43,605 nucleotides of DNA, taken from Balneolaceae bacterium. GTDB taxonomy: Bacteria; Bacteroidota; Rhodothermia; Balneolales; Balneolaceae. The notes under the pieces were generated by a model. That model ran no database searches, was not told where the DNA came from, and was given only the letters and a program-made list of their open reading frames with translations. Every line of letters starts with the position of its first letter. Positions within the stretch are counted from its first letter, which is position 1. Shown here piece after piece: positions 27,723 to 35,944 of this stretch. The translations under genes and the position numbers were made by a program. The stretch spans positions 1 to 43,605 of the forward strand of contig SKYV01000180.1 in NCBI GenBank assembly GCA_007127745.1. The letters run 5' to 3'.

Positions 27723-28059
27723 TTGTTACCCAACAATAATAATGAAATTCCAGAGTAGATGTTATGTAAAAGTATTTTGTACGTACGCCCGACAGCCTGC
27801 ACGGTCCGGAAAGCAGCTGGAATAGGCTCAGAGCTGGTGTAGGGAAGAGGAAAGGTTATAGTAAAATCGGCTATTTATTCCGGAAGGTCGGTGAGTAACG
27901 GGCAAGGTTTGGTTTGTGTAACCCTCCGGGAAGGGATTAGACCAGATTCAGCATTCAAAATATCACGGAGGAAAATTTTCTGCGATTCTTTTGCCATTCT
28001 ATTAAATTGCCTTCCAGAAAACTTTATCTGCTTCTTTGTTAAAAAAAAGCTGGCAACAA
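27723..28059. other. Divergent intergenic region icd / serine hydrolase
   Basis: About 340 bases that must hold both divergent promoters. I see no clear consensus promoter, riboswitch or small gene. The minus-strand frame at 27875-28204 overlaps the start of the serine hydrolase and is a shadow. Confidence 0.4.
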
Positions 28060-29607
28060 ATGAAAAAAAATCATCAACTACTATTTTTACTGCTTCTCTT
28101 TCTGTTTCAAACTGCAGATGTTCAGGCACAAGATATACTTCCTGAAAATTTTGAACAATGGATTCTTGACGGAATGGAGCAGTGGGACATTCCGGGGATG
28201 GCAATCGCTGTTGTAAAAGACAACGAGATAATTCTGGCTGAAGGGTACGGAATTCGGAATCTGGATGACCCGCAGCCCGTTAATGCCGACACGCAATTCG
28301 GGGTTGCATCTATCAGCAAGCATATGACAGCCTCGGCGCTTGCCATTTTGGTTGATAAGGAACTGATTGATTGGCATGATCCTGTAACCAAGTATATCCC
28401 CTGGTTCAAACTGAGCGACCCCTGGGCAACGGCCAATGTTACTATTCACGACCTGTTAACCCATCAGGTGGGTGTTGGGCGGCTGCTTGGTAACCGGCTT
28501 CAGTTTATGAACAACAGTTCCCGGGAAGAGATGCTCTATCAAATGAGGTATCATGAATTTGAGGAACCGTTCCGATCGGCTTATGTCTACAGCAATGTGA
28601 TGTACACCCTGGCAGGCGAGATAGTGCCAGCAGTTACCGGCCAAAGCTGGGACGAATTTATGGCAGAGCAATTTTTTGGCCCGATGGAGATGAGCCGCAC
28701 CAACACCAGTGTTGATGATCTGCATGAAGATGGCAATATGGCCTGGCCACACCAATATATCGAAGGAGAGATTGTCACCATTCCACTCCGGAACTGGGAT
28801 GTGTCGTCCCCGGCAGGAGGTGTAAATTCTACCGCAACTGACATGGCCAAATGGATGATTAAACAACTGAATAATGGCCGTTACAATAATCTTCAGCTTA
28901 TTTCAGAGCAGTCTCTCACTGAAATTCAAACCCCAAAAATTGCCCGTGAGGCATCTTCGGTTGATGCCCCTCAGAACAGTTACGGATACGGTTATAATAT
29001 CACAGATTACAGGGGCTTTCGGCTTCTTTCTCACGGTGGGGCAACCGACGGGATGAATACCACCTATATGCTTGTACCAGAAATAGGGCTCGGGATAATT
29101 GTGATGACCAATGTGTTTACCACATTTCGCGAGGCTATAGCCAGAACTCTAATCGATCACAACCTGAACAGCGTTGACCGGGACTGGAATGACATCTACT
29201 TCAACGCTTATACCAACCGATATAATATCGCCCGGCAACAGCGCGAGGAATTTGAATCTACTCGTATTCCGGATACAACACCCACACATTCAATGGAAGA
29301 GTACACAGGACTTTATCACAACAAACTCTACCAAAATGCAGATATCCGACTTGAAAATGACAAACTAATTTTGACTATTTTTGATGATGAAAAGCTGACT
29401 GGTGAGCTTGAGCACTGGCACCACAACACATTTCGCATTCACTGGAACAATCCGGGTATGCGCGAAGAATTTTTATCGTTCGATATGAACCTGAACGGTG
29501 AAATAGATCAACTGAATATTCGCTTTACATTGCGCCCGATGTTGATTCAGGCAGGTGCATATCCAACTGATTATTACAGGGATGTAATCTATCAGAGAAC
29601 TCAATAA
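28060..29607 (+). CDS. Secreted serine hydrolase, class C beta-lactamase family
   Basis: A 515-residue exported protein. The ATG at 28060 gives a signal peptide (KKNHQ, leucine-rich core, VQAQ); a TTG at 28036 adds eight residues and is less likely. The catalytic SISK of SxxK lies in FGVASISKHMT, YSN in YVYSNVMYTLAGE, and HGG in LLSHGGATDG. The last 100 residues form a beta-rich domain resembling DUF3471. This group includes peptidases and esterases, so resistance to beta-lactams should not be assumed. It precedes the uracil-DNA glycosylase gene by 32 bases. Confidence 0.9.
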   Translation: MKKNHQLLFLLLLFLFQTADVQAQDILPENFEQWILDGMEQWDIPGMAIAVVKDNEIILAEGYGIRNLDDPQPVNADTQFGVASISKHMTASALAILVDKELIDWHDPVTKYIPWFKLSDPWATANVTIHDLLTHQVGVGRLLGNRLQFMNNSSREEMLYQMRYHEFEEPFRSAYVYSNVMYTLAGEIVPAVTGQSWDEFMAEQFFGPMEMSRTNTSVDDLHEDGNMAWPHQYIEGEIVTIPLRNWDVSSPAGGVNSTATDMAKWMIKQLNNGRYNNLQLISEQSLTEIQTPKIAREASSVDAPQNSYGYGYNITDYRGFRLLSHGGATDGMNTTYMLVPEIGLGIIVMTNVFTTFREAIARTLIDHNLNSVDRDWNDIYFNAYTNRYNIARQQREEFESTRIPDTTPTHSMEEYTGLYHNKLYQNADIRLENDKLILTIFDDEKLTGELEHWHHNTFRIHWNNPGMREEFLSFDMNLNGEIDQLNIRFTLRPMLIQAGAYPTDYYRDVIYQRTQ

Positions 29608-29639
29608 ATCAAATGTTGAACTTGTAGGCCCGCAGATTC

Positions 29640-30443
29640 ATGAGTCAATCAAAAAACAATCTGATTTCCGACATCGCCGAATTTCTGGATATTGACGAAG
29701 AAGTTTATGGTCCACATACAGTATCCTCTATCGGGAGTGATACCACTCAAATTCAGAGCCCGGACAGAAAGGCCGAAAGTGATGAATATGACAGCCATCC
29801 CGAACCTGTTCAGGCAGAAGAACCTGCGCCGGCTCAAGACGCAAAAAAACCACAAATGCTTGGAGATAAGTTAGGCGCATGCAAAACACTCGAGGAGTTA
29901 AAAATACTTTGCGAAGAGGCTGACGAACTCCGAACCGACCTCGATGGTACCAATCTCGTATTCGGAGTTGGCAACCCAAAAGCCGATCTGATGCTGATCG
30001 GTGAAGCCCCCGGGCAGGAGGAAGACCGCCAGGGTGAACCGTTTGTGGGAGTGGCAGGACAGCTTCTGAATAAAATACTGGCAGCCATCAACTTTGAGCG
30101 GGACGATGTGTACATCGCCAATATTTTAAAACACCGCCCGCCCGGTAACCGAAATCCCAATCCGGATGAGCGCATCCGCAGCCTGCCCTATTTACTGAGA
30201 CAGATTGAACTTATTCAGCCCAAAATCATTCTGTGTCTCGGAAAAGTATCCGGAACCACACTTCTGAAAAAAGAAACCACTCTGAAAAGCCTCAGAGGGC
30301 AATTTTACCCTTTTCACGGGACAGAGCTTACGGTTACATACCATCCGGCTGCACTGCTTCGAAACCCCCACTGGAAGCGTCCCGCCTGGGAAGATGTCCA
30401 GAAAGTACGCCAACGTTACGATGAGCTCAGGTGTAAACCCTGA
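29640..30443 (+). CDS. Uracil-DNA glycosylase, family 4-like without Fe-S cysteines
   Basis: Removes uracil from DNA. Motif [10 protein letters not shown] is at residues 121-129, FVGVAGQLL follows, and motif B HPAALLR is at 235-241. The first 75 residues are acidic and probably disordered. Classical family 4 enzymes bind a 4Fe-4S cluster through four cysteines, one in KCRPP; here the same site is KHRPP (His165), the next ligand position lacks cysteine, and only Cys91 could match the N-terminal pair. Cluster-free relatives are known in alphaproteobacteria. A terminator follows. Confidence 0.9.
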   Translation: MSQSKNNLISDIAEFLDIDEEVYGPHTVSSIGSDTTQIQSPDRKAESDEYDSHPEPVQAEEPAPAQDAKKPQMLGDKLGACKTLEELKILCEEADELRTDLDGTNLVFGVGNPKADLMLIGEAPGQEEDRQGEPFVGVAGQLLNKILAAINFERDDVYIANILKHRPPGNRNPNPDERIRSLPYLLRQIELIQPKIILCLGKVSGTTLLKKETTLKSLRGQFYPFHGTELTVTYHPAALLRNPHWKRPAWEDVQKVRQRYDELRCKP

Positions 30444-30462
30444 AAAATATAAATCTCAAAAT

Positions 30463-30484
30463 GGCATTAGCGAACGTTTGCGCC
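30463..30484. repeat. REP-like palindrome, copy 2
   Basis: Reverse-complemented, this 22-base element (GGCGCAAACGTTCGCTAATGCC in two halves around CGTTCG) matches the element at 6614-6635 at both ends and in the core. It lies between the glycosylase stop and its terminator. Confidence 0.45.
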
Positions 30485-30568
30485 AAGTTATAAGATGATC
30501 ACTCTATCCCTGGTTTATCTTACTTGATACCACCTGGTGTGAATGGAAGTTGACTGAATATTTTTTTG

Positions 30569-30607
30569 AATGCGGAAAAAACAACATTTGGGTTTTCCGC
30601 ATTTTTT
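30569..30607 (+). terminator. Terminator after the uracil-DNA glycosylase gene
   Basis: AATGCGGAAAA (30569-30579) pairs perfectly with TTTTCCGCATT (30593-30603) and a T run continues to 30607. It separates this transcript from the patatin gene. Confidence 0.92.
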
Positions 30608-30669
30608 GATTAAATAAAACTATCACTTTCAACTATATAACAGCAAATCTAAAGAAAGAGGGGATAGCC

Positions 30670-32847
30670 ATGCCAGAGACAAAAATAGCATTGATAATGG
30701 GAGGTGGAGTCAGCCTGGGTACGTTTTCGGGAGGAGCACTGGCTCAGGTAATTCACTTACTCAAAGATGTAGAACGCGGACCTGCAAAAATTGATGTAGT
30801 ATCCGGGGCATCAGCCGGAAGTATGACACTGGGAGTAGTGGTTTATCATCTGCTGAAGGGTTCATCAAGCCAGGAAATTGAGGACGCCCTTCACAGAGCC
30901 TGGGTAAAACTGATTTCTATCGACAATCTTTATCCTGAAAATATCGACAGCCATCAGCAGCCAAGTTTATTTTCTAATCAGGTTATAGTTGATATAGCGA
31001 ATGAAATCATCAACACTGATACCTGGCCCGAAAATAATGAGCCACATCCGCTGTTTGCCGACGGGATGAAAGTTTCCTTCAGCCTGACCAATCTGAATGG
31101 AATTCCCGTGCGATCAGAAGGCCAGATTATCCGTCAATCAACGGCCGGCAACACGCCAACAGGAAAAAACAGTGTATTTGCTGATGCTGTGCAAACCACA
31201 TTTCATCAGGACAATATCCGGTTTATTTTACGGCACGATCAGAAATCAGACGACGGTTTTGATGCCAATTATCATCTGCTTACTCCCTGGGAATCGAAGC
31301 CGTCTCAAGAAAAATGGACTATGTTTCGAAAAGGGGCTATTGCATCAGGTGCCTTTCCGGGGGCGTTTCCACCCGAACGAATTTTGCGTGAACGCCATGA
31401 GTATGGCAGACACTGGCCGGATGATCTGGACTCGCAACAGCAGTTTTTGTTCGATTATCTCGATGGCGGAATTCTGCGAAATGAGCCGCTTAAGGAAGCA
31501 ATTCAAATGGCGGCTGAGCAGGATCAGGGAAAAGATGTGGAAAGGGTGTTTATCTTTATTGACCCGAATGTAAGCGGAACCAGCGAAATGTATCCTCTTT
31601 CATTCAATTTGCCACTGGGGTTACAAGAAGAGTACACAAGCGGCGGTCAGCTTAAATCTCTGAGCCTGAACTCTCCCGATTATTTTGAAAAACTGATGGG
31701 CGTATTTGGCCGCTTTGCCGGGGTTTTGGCCAGCCAGGCTACCTTTCGCGACTGGCTCAAAGCTGCACATTACAACAGTCTTGTTGAATGGCGCGATGAT
31801 TTGATGAAACTGTTTGATGAGGTTCAGCCCAAACCGAACTCAGACATTGAAGAGAAACTGGACGACCTGCTGTTTACCATTTACAGTGATAAAATAATGC
31901 GATCCAAGGGCAGCAGTGAAGCTGACATTGACCCTGTTGAAATTAATAAAAGGCTTGAGAAAGATCTTGGAAATAGATCTGATGATGATTCCGAAACCTT
32001 CAATGCCAAATTACGACTCGCTATTGATTTGGTTGCCAATCTGCGTGACAAACGAAAATTGAATATGGTGGCCATCACACCGGCATCCATCGAGGGGGAT
32101 GGACAATTTCCCATAGCGGGGAATTTTCTGCGAAGTTTCGGTGGGTTTTTCGAAGAAAAATACCGTCAGCACGATTTTGATGTTGGCAAGCATTTAGCCG
32201 CCAAAGTTCTGAATGCATCCATCGGAGATGCCAAACCGTTCCTCAGAAATGAAGCGGAAGTTCCGCCTGCACCCGAACCGTTCGACCCCGAACCGCACTA
32301 CCGTGAACTGGACAATCTGAAACGGGCACGCTTCGAAAAACTGATCAACGACCATCTCGACAAAAGTCTGCCTGTGCCGGGAATTATTCGTGGTTATGTT
32401 CGGAAAAAAATCGTGAAAAAAGTCAGCAGTTCTTTGATGAGCGATATTGACGGGCAAGTGAAATATCTCTACCTGCGGTTCGAAAATGCAGATGAACGGC
32501 GATATCTGAAAGGAAATTACGGCAAGGACAATCATGTAAACAGTAAGGGTGAAATAGAAACCGTAATTGGAATCCGAAAAAGAACAGAGGGAGGTGTAAA
32601 TTATCAGATATTCGGCCCTGAACTGCACACAGATGGTGGCGGCAATCAATTTTTTGAACTGTACCGGAACCGGCGAACTCCGTTCAGAAGCGGAGAAAAA
32701 CAGGGTCGCATTCTGTTTAAGGGTGATCCGGAAATCTGGTATAAACGCATTTACTGCTGCAGCGGGCCGAGTGTGATTCGAAATATGGCCGGAGATGAGG
32801 CATTTCATCCAATCACACCCAAGCTCGTTTCACCAGAACGCCCCTGA
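30670..32847 (+). CDS. Patatin-like phospholipase domain protein, large
   Basis: A 725-residue protein with an N-terminal patatin domain. The oxyanion loop GGGVSLG is at residues 11-17, the nucleophile in GASAG at 46-50 (Ser48) and the dyad aspartate in DGG at 265-267, so it should be an active lipid acyl hydrolase. The remaining 450 residues are charged and not similar to any domain I can name; a basic segment (RKKIVKKVSSS) lies near residues 577-587. No signal peptide is seen. AGAGGGG-like ribosome site precedes the ATG. Between two terminator/promoter regions it stands alone. Confidence 0.85.
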   Translation: MPETKIALIMGGGVSLGTFSGGALAQVIHLLKDVERGPAKIDVVSGASAGSMTLGVVVYHLLKGSSSQEIEDALHRAWVKLISIDNLYPENIDSHQQPSLFSNQVIVDIANEIINTDTWPENNEPHPLFADGMKVSFSLTNLNGIPVRSEGQIIRQSTAGNTPTGKNSVFADAVQTTFHQDNIRFILRHDQKSDDGFDANYHLLTPWESKPSQEKWTMFRKGAIASGAFPGAFPPERILRERHEYGRHWPDDLDSQQQFLFDYLDGGILRNEPLKEAIQMAAEQDQGKDVERVFIFIDPNVSGTSEMYPLSFNLPLGLQEEYTSGGQLKSLSLNSPDYFEKLMGVFGRFAGVLASQATFRDWLKAAHYNSLVEWRDDLMKLFDEVQPKPNSDIEEKLDDLLFTIYSDKIMRSKGSSEADIDPVEINKRLEKDLGNRSDDDSETFNAKLRLAIDLVANLRDKRKLNMVAITPASIEGDGQFPIAGNFLRSFGGFFEEKYRQHDFDVGKHLAAKVLNASIGDAKPFLRNEAEVPPAPEPFDPEPHYRELDNLKRARFEKLINDHLDKSLPVPGIIRGYVRKKIVKKVSSSLMSDIDGQVKYLYLRFENADERRYLKGNYGKDNHVNSKGEIETVIGIRKRTEGGVNYQIFGPELHTDGGGNQFFELYRNRRTPFRSGEKQGRILFKGDPEIWYKRIYCCSGPSVIRNMAGDEAFHPITPKLVSPERP

Positions 32848-32985
32848 TTCGTTTAATTAACAATCAGAACTGAAGACACACTCAGATTTTATCAGCCTTC
32901 ATTTAGCAGGTAAATGACGGACAAATTATACCTGTCGGGAGTTGCGAATTGTTCAATAAAAAATTGTTGAAATCCGTACTTTAAA

Positions 32986-33017
32986 TTTGGTGAAAGAGCC
33001 ATCAACTATTAAGTTTG
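32986..33017 (+). promoter_or_regulatory. Putative Bacteroidota-type promoter of dnaB
   Basis: TTTG (32986-32989) and TAAGTTTG (33010-33017), a perfect TAnnTTTG, are 20 bases apart, about 80 bases before dnaB. The -33 TTTG is itself the end of another perfect TAnnTTTG (TAAATTTG, 32982-32989), so a second overlapping promoter is possible. Confidence 0.55.
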
Positions 33018-33095
33018 TTGGCAGGGATTCAATCAAAATATTTTCTGAATCTTATCTTCTTGTTTCAATATTCACTCTTGTAAATTCTATCCCGA

Positions 33096-34619
33096 ATGCC
33101 CAATCAGAACGGCTCTGACGCACAAAGAAACAGTTCAAAATCTTTTCAGGGAGAAGGTGGTCGCGTTCCTCCCCAGGCTGTGGAAGTGGAAGAAGCTGTG
33201 CTCGGTGCCATGCTGATTGAAAAAGAAGCCGCAACGATTGCACTGCAACTTCTGCGCCCTGAAGATTTTTACAAACCGGCCAACAAGCACATTTTTGAAA
33301 CCCTTTTTGATCTCTACGAACGTGGTAATCCGCTCGATCTGCTAACAGTAGAAAGTGAGCTCAGAGACAAAAATCTTCTCGATTCTATTGGCGGAAGCGG
33401 CTATCTGGCCGATCTCACACGTTCGGTCAGCTCTTCGGCCAATATCGACTACCATGCTCAAATTATTGCCGAAAAGTCTATTAAACGAAATCTGATTCTC
33501 CACTGCAACGATATCATCAAAGCTGCTTACGATACCACCACTGATGCCAACGATGTGCTTGACGGAGCTGAACAGAAAATTTTTGATATCGCCAATACCA
33601 AATCCAGGACGAACGCCATTGCAATCGGTGATATTTTGAAAGATACTCTCGGGTATCTGGAAGAGCTTCGCGGCAAACCGGAGGGGGTTACCGGCGTACC
33701 GTCAGGGCTGGATGTAGACCGTTACACCTCGGGCTGGCAAAACGGAGATTTGGTCATTATAGCGGCCCGTCCGTCGATGGGTAAAACAGCCTTTACGCTC
33801 ACTGCGGCTCGAAATGCAGCCCTGCATCCCGACGAAAACCTGCAGTCTAACGTGGCCATATTCAGCCTGGAGATGTCTGCACAGCAGCTCGTACAGCGTT
33901 TTTTAACGATGGAAGCCCGGATTGATGCTCAGGCTGCGCGAACCGGGCGGGTGAAAGATGAAGATTTTAAACGGATGATTGATGCGGCGAGCCGTCTTTT
34001 CACTGCAAAGATTTTTATTGACGATACACCCAGTTTAAGTGTGATGGAGTTGCGGACCAAATGCAGACGTCTGAAAAGTGAACACGATATTGGCCTGATT
34101 GTGGTAGATTATCTTCAGTTAATGACCGCTACATCGCGGGACATTGGCAATCGGGAACAAGAAATTGCCACTATCTCACGTGGGTTAAAAGCGCTGGCCA
34201 AGGAACTGAATGTACCTGTTATTGCACTCTCTCAGCTCAGCCGGCAGGTTGAGCAGCGTGGTGGTGATAAGCGGCCGCAACTTAGTGACTTGAGAGAATC
34301 GGGATCCATTGAACAAGATGCTGATGTGGTCTGTTTCCTCTATCGGCCGGAGTATTACGGTATTACCACCACTCCAGAGGGTGAATCCACAAATGGCCTT
34401 GCCGAGCTGATTATCGGAAAACAAAGAAACGGACCTGTGGGTACCACAAGAATGTTCTTTGTAAAAGAATATGCACGCTTCGAGCGTCTCTCTCGTATTG
34501 ATACCAGTGAACAGGGCCCTGGCGGCAACGATTACCTTGAAGGCCAAGACGCTTCATCTGGTCCTTCCTTGCCACCGCCTACTCACAACCCCGGTGATGA
34601 TGAAACCGCACCTTTTTAA
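33096..34619 (+). CDS. dnaB: Replicative DNA helicase DnaB
   Basis: Hexameric helicase at the replication fork. The 507-residue protein has the N-terminal primase-interacting domain (EAVLGAMLIEKEA, YKPANKHIFE), a linker, and a RecA-like motor with Walker A ARPSMGKT at residues 224-231, Walker B LIVVDYLQL and the QLSRQVE/PQLSDLRESGSIEQDAD signature. No intein interrupts it. The C-terminal 40 residues are glycine- and proline-rich. It is close in length to E. coli DnaB (about 470). Confidence 0.96.
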   Translation: MPNQNGSDAQRNSSKSFQGEGGRVPPQAVEVEEAVLGAMLIEKEAATIALQLLRPEDFYKPANKHIFETLFDLYERGNPLDLLTVESELRDKNLLDSIGGSGYLADLTRSVSSSANIDYHAQIIAEKSIKRNLILHCNDIIKAAYDTTTDANDVLDGAEQKIFDIANTKSRTNAIAIGDILKDTLGYLEELRGKPEGVTGVPSGLDVDRYTSGWQNGDLVIIAARPSMGKTAFTLTAARNAALHPDENLQSNVAIFSLEMSAQQLVQRFLTMEARIDAQAARTGRVKDEDFKRMIDAASRLFTAKIFIDDTPSLSVMELRTKCRRLKSEHDIGLIVVDYLQLMTATSRDIGNREQEIATISRGLKALAKELNVPVIALSQLSRQVEQRGGDKRPQLSDLRESGSIEQDADVVCFLYRPEYYGITTTPEGESTNGLAELIIGKQRNGPVGTTRMFFVKEYARFERLSRIDTSEQGPGGNDYLEGQDASSGPSLPPPTHNPGDDETAPF

Positions 34620-34646
34620 AAGACCTACAACGGGCAGATTGCCCGT

Positions 34647-34722
34647 TACTCACCAATCTTGCAGAAGAAATAACCCAGAATCCGTTCAATAGCTTGCCCA
34701 GCCGGACAGGCTGTCCTGCCTG
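34647..34722. repeat. Candidate dispersed intergenic repeat, copy 1
   Basis: The dnaB/DUF3524 gap contains TACTCACCAATCTTGC followed by AGAAATAACC and later a CCGGACAGGCTGTCC palindrome. Its first 26 bases match 38195-38220 at roughly 21 positions, suggesting a degenerate repeat. A further hairpin, ACGGGCA/TGCCCGT, lies just before it at 34629-34646. Confidence 0.35.
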
Positions 34723-34723
34723 T

Positions 34724-35854
34724 TTAGAATGAAGCCAGGCTTTTTGTCTCTTTGAGTTCACTGAAGAGTGAGTCGTACCGGTCAATCATGCGGCTCCAGT
34801 CCAGTTGCTTGTTGATGTTTTGAAGTGATGCCTTTGGCAGGGGTTTGGTCATTCCGGTCAACAGATCTTTCAGGTTATGGAAAAGATCATCTTCGGTATC
34901 ATAAAGCACGGGTGCATGAAGCAAAGGCTTATGCAGATTTTCCGGTATCAGTTCCGGATAATGCAAGCGGTTGGGCACAAGAGGGTGGCAGCCGCAGTAG
35001 ATTGCTTCCATAATGGCTACACAGAAAAACTCATGCGTTGCCGTCGAAACCACAATATCCCCGGAATGTAGCAGCCGGCTGTAATTTTCCACATTCTCCA
35101 CATAACCGAAATGGGTAATCTGATCACCAAATCGCTTCCAGGCTCGTTCAAACTCTTCCGGTTTTCTATGCTGTGTATCACCAGCCAAAATCAGATCAAA
35201 TTCCAGATCAATGTCATTCAACCGGTTCAATACTTTAAAAAACATGGAAGGATTGCGGTCAAACTGCCATCGCTGATTCCAGACGATCACCGGTCGCTGG
35301 TTTTGCTGCCTTGTATCGGGATGCTGATCAAATACCGACAAATTCAGCCCCGGGTACATCACCATACTTTTTTCCCGGATTTGATCAACCGTGGAATAAT
35401 TTTCATCATCCGTAAAATGATCCAGAAAATCCGGCAGTGCCTCCAGCAAATCGTTCAGATGAAATTTTGTGGTGAACAGGAGTTTATCAGCCGCAAGCAT
35501 ACTCACATAATTGATGTAGCAATACGTTAAATCACGTTTTTCTCCTTCCGGCATGGGTTGTGTTAGCTGATTTTCGTGCATCATCATCACCTTTGGGGTG
35601 TGGGCAAACCGGGGGTTGGTCAGAGCCAAAAAAGCGGGCAGATTGGTCATACTGCTCACCAGCAACAGGTCGATATTCTCCTGAACGTGGCTCGACATCT
35701 TTGCCAGCTTCACAGAATCGCCGTGCATGCGCCATTTCCAGCGTTTGTAATCCAGTTTTATCGGTAAAATGTTGTGTGATGAGTTCTCCTGAAGGCCTTT
35801 TAAAAACGCCTTGTGGGATCCGCTGTAAAAAGGTTCTACGGCAAGTATATTCAC
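34724..35854 (-). CDS. tRNA-queuosine alpha-mannosyltransferase-like protein (DUF3524)
   Basis: A GT4-type glycosyltransferase of 376 residues. The N-terminus ILAVEPFYSGSHKAFLKGLQ with RWKWRMHGDS is the DUF3524 signature shared with human GTDC1, now known as QTMAN, which mannosylates queuosine in tRNA-Asp. MMMHENQLTQP, WNQRWQFDRNP, HFGYVENVENYSRLL and STATHEFFCVAIMEAIYCGC (donor site) match the vertebrate protein along its length. Bacterial members exist; activity on tRNA is inferred. It converges on dnaB and lies 90 bases downstream of mutL. Confidence 0.85.
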   Translation of the reverse strand: MNILAVEPFYSGSHKAFLKGLQENSSHNILPIKLDYKRWKWRMHGDSVKLAKMSSHVQENIDLLLVSSMTNLPAFLALTNPRFAHTPKVMMMHENQLTQPMPEGEKRDLTYCYINYVSMLAADKLLFTTKFHLNDLLEALPDFLDHFTDDENYSTVDQIREKSMVMYPGLNLSVFDQHPDTRQQNQRPVIVWNQRWQFDRNPSMFFKVLNRLNDIDLEFDLILAGDTQHRKPEEFERAWKRFGDQITHFGYVENVENYSRLLHSGDIVVSTATHEFFCVAIMEAIYCGCHPLVPNRLHYPELIPENLHKPLLHAPVLYDTEDDLFHNLKDLLTGMTKPLPKASLQNINKQLDWSRMIDRYDSLFSELKETKSLASF

Positions 35855-35944
35855 GATCTGCTGAAGGTTTTTGGATAAAAATTATAAACAGTTCCTTATG
35901 GGAATATACAATCTTTCACACTGCAAGAAATGGTGAAAAGATGA

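Noticed and set aside
28060-29607. Beta-lactam resistance function for the serine hydrolase
   Set aside because: The SxxK/YxN/HxG set is shared with many peptidases and esterases; the C-terminal domain is typical of non-lactamase members.
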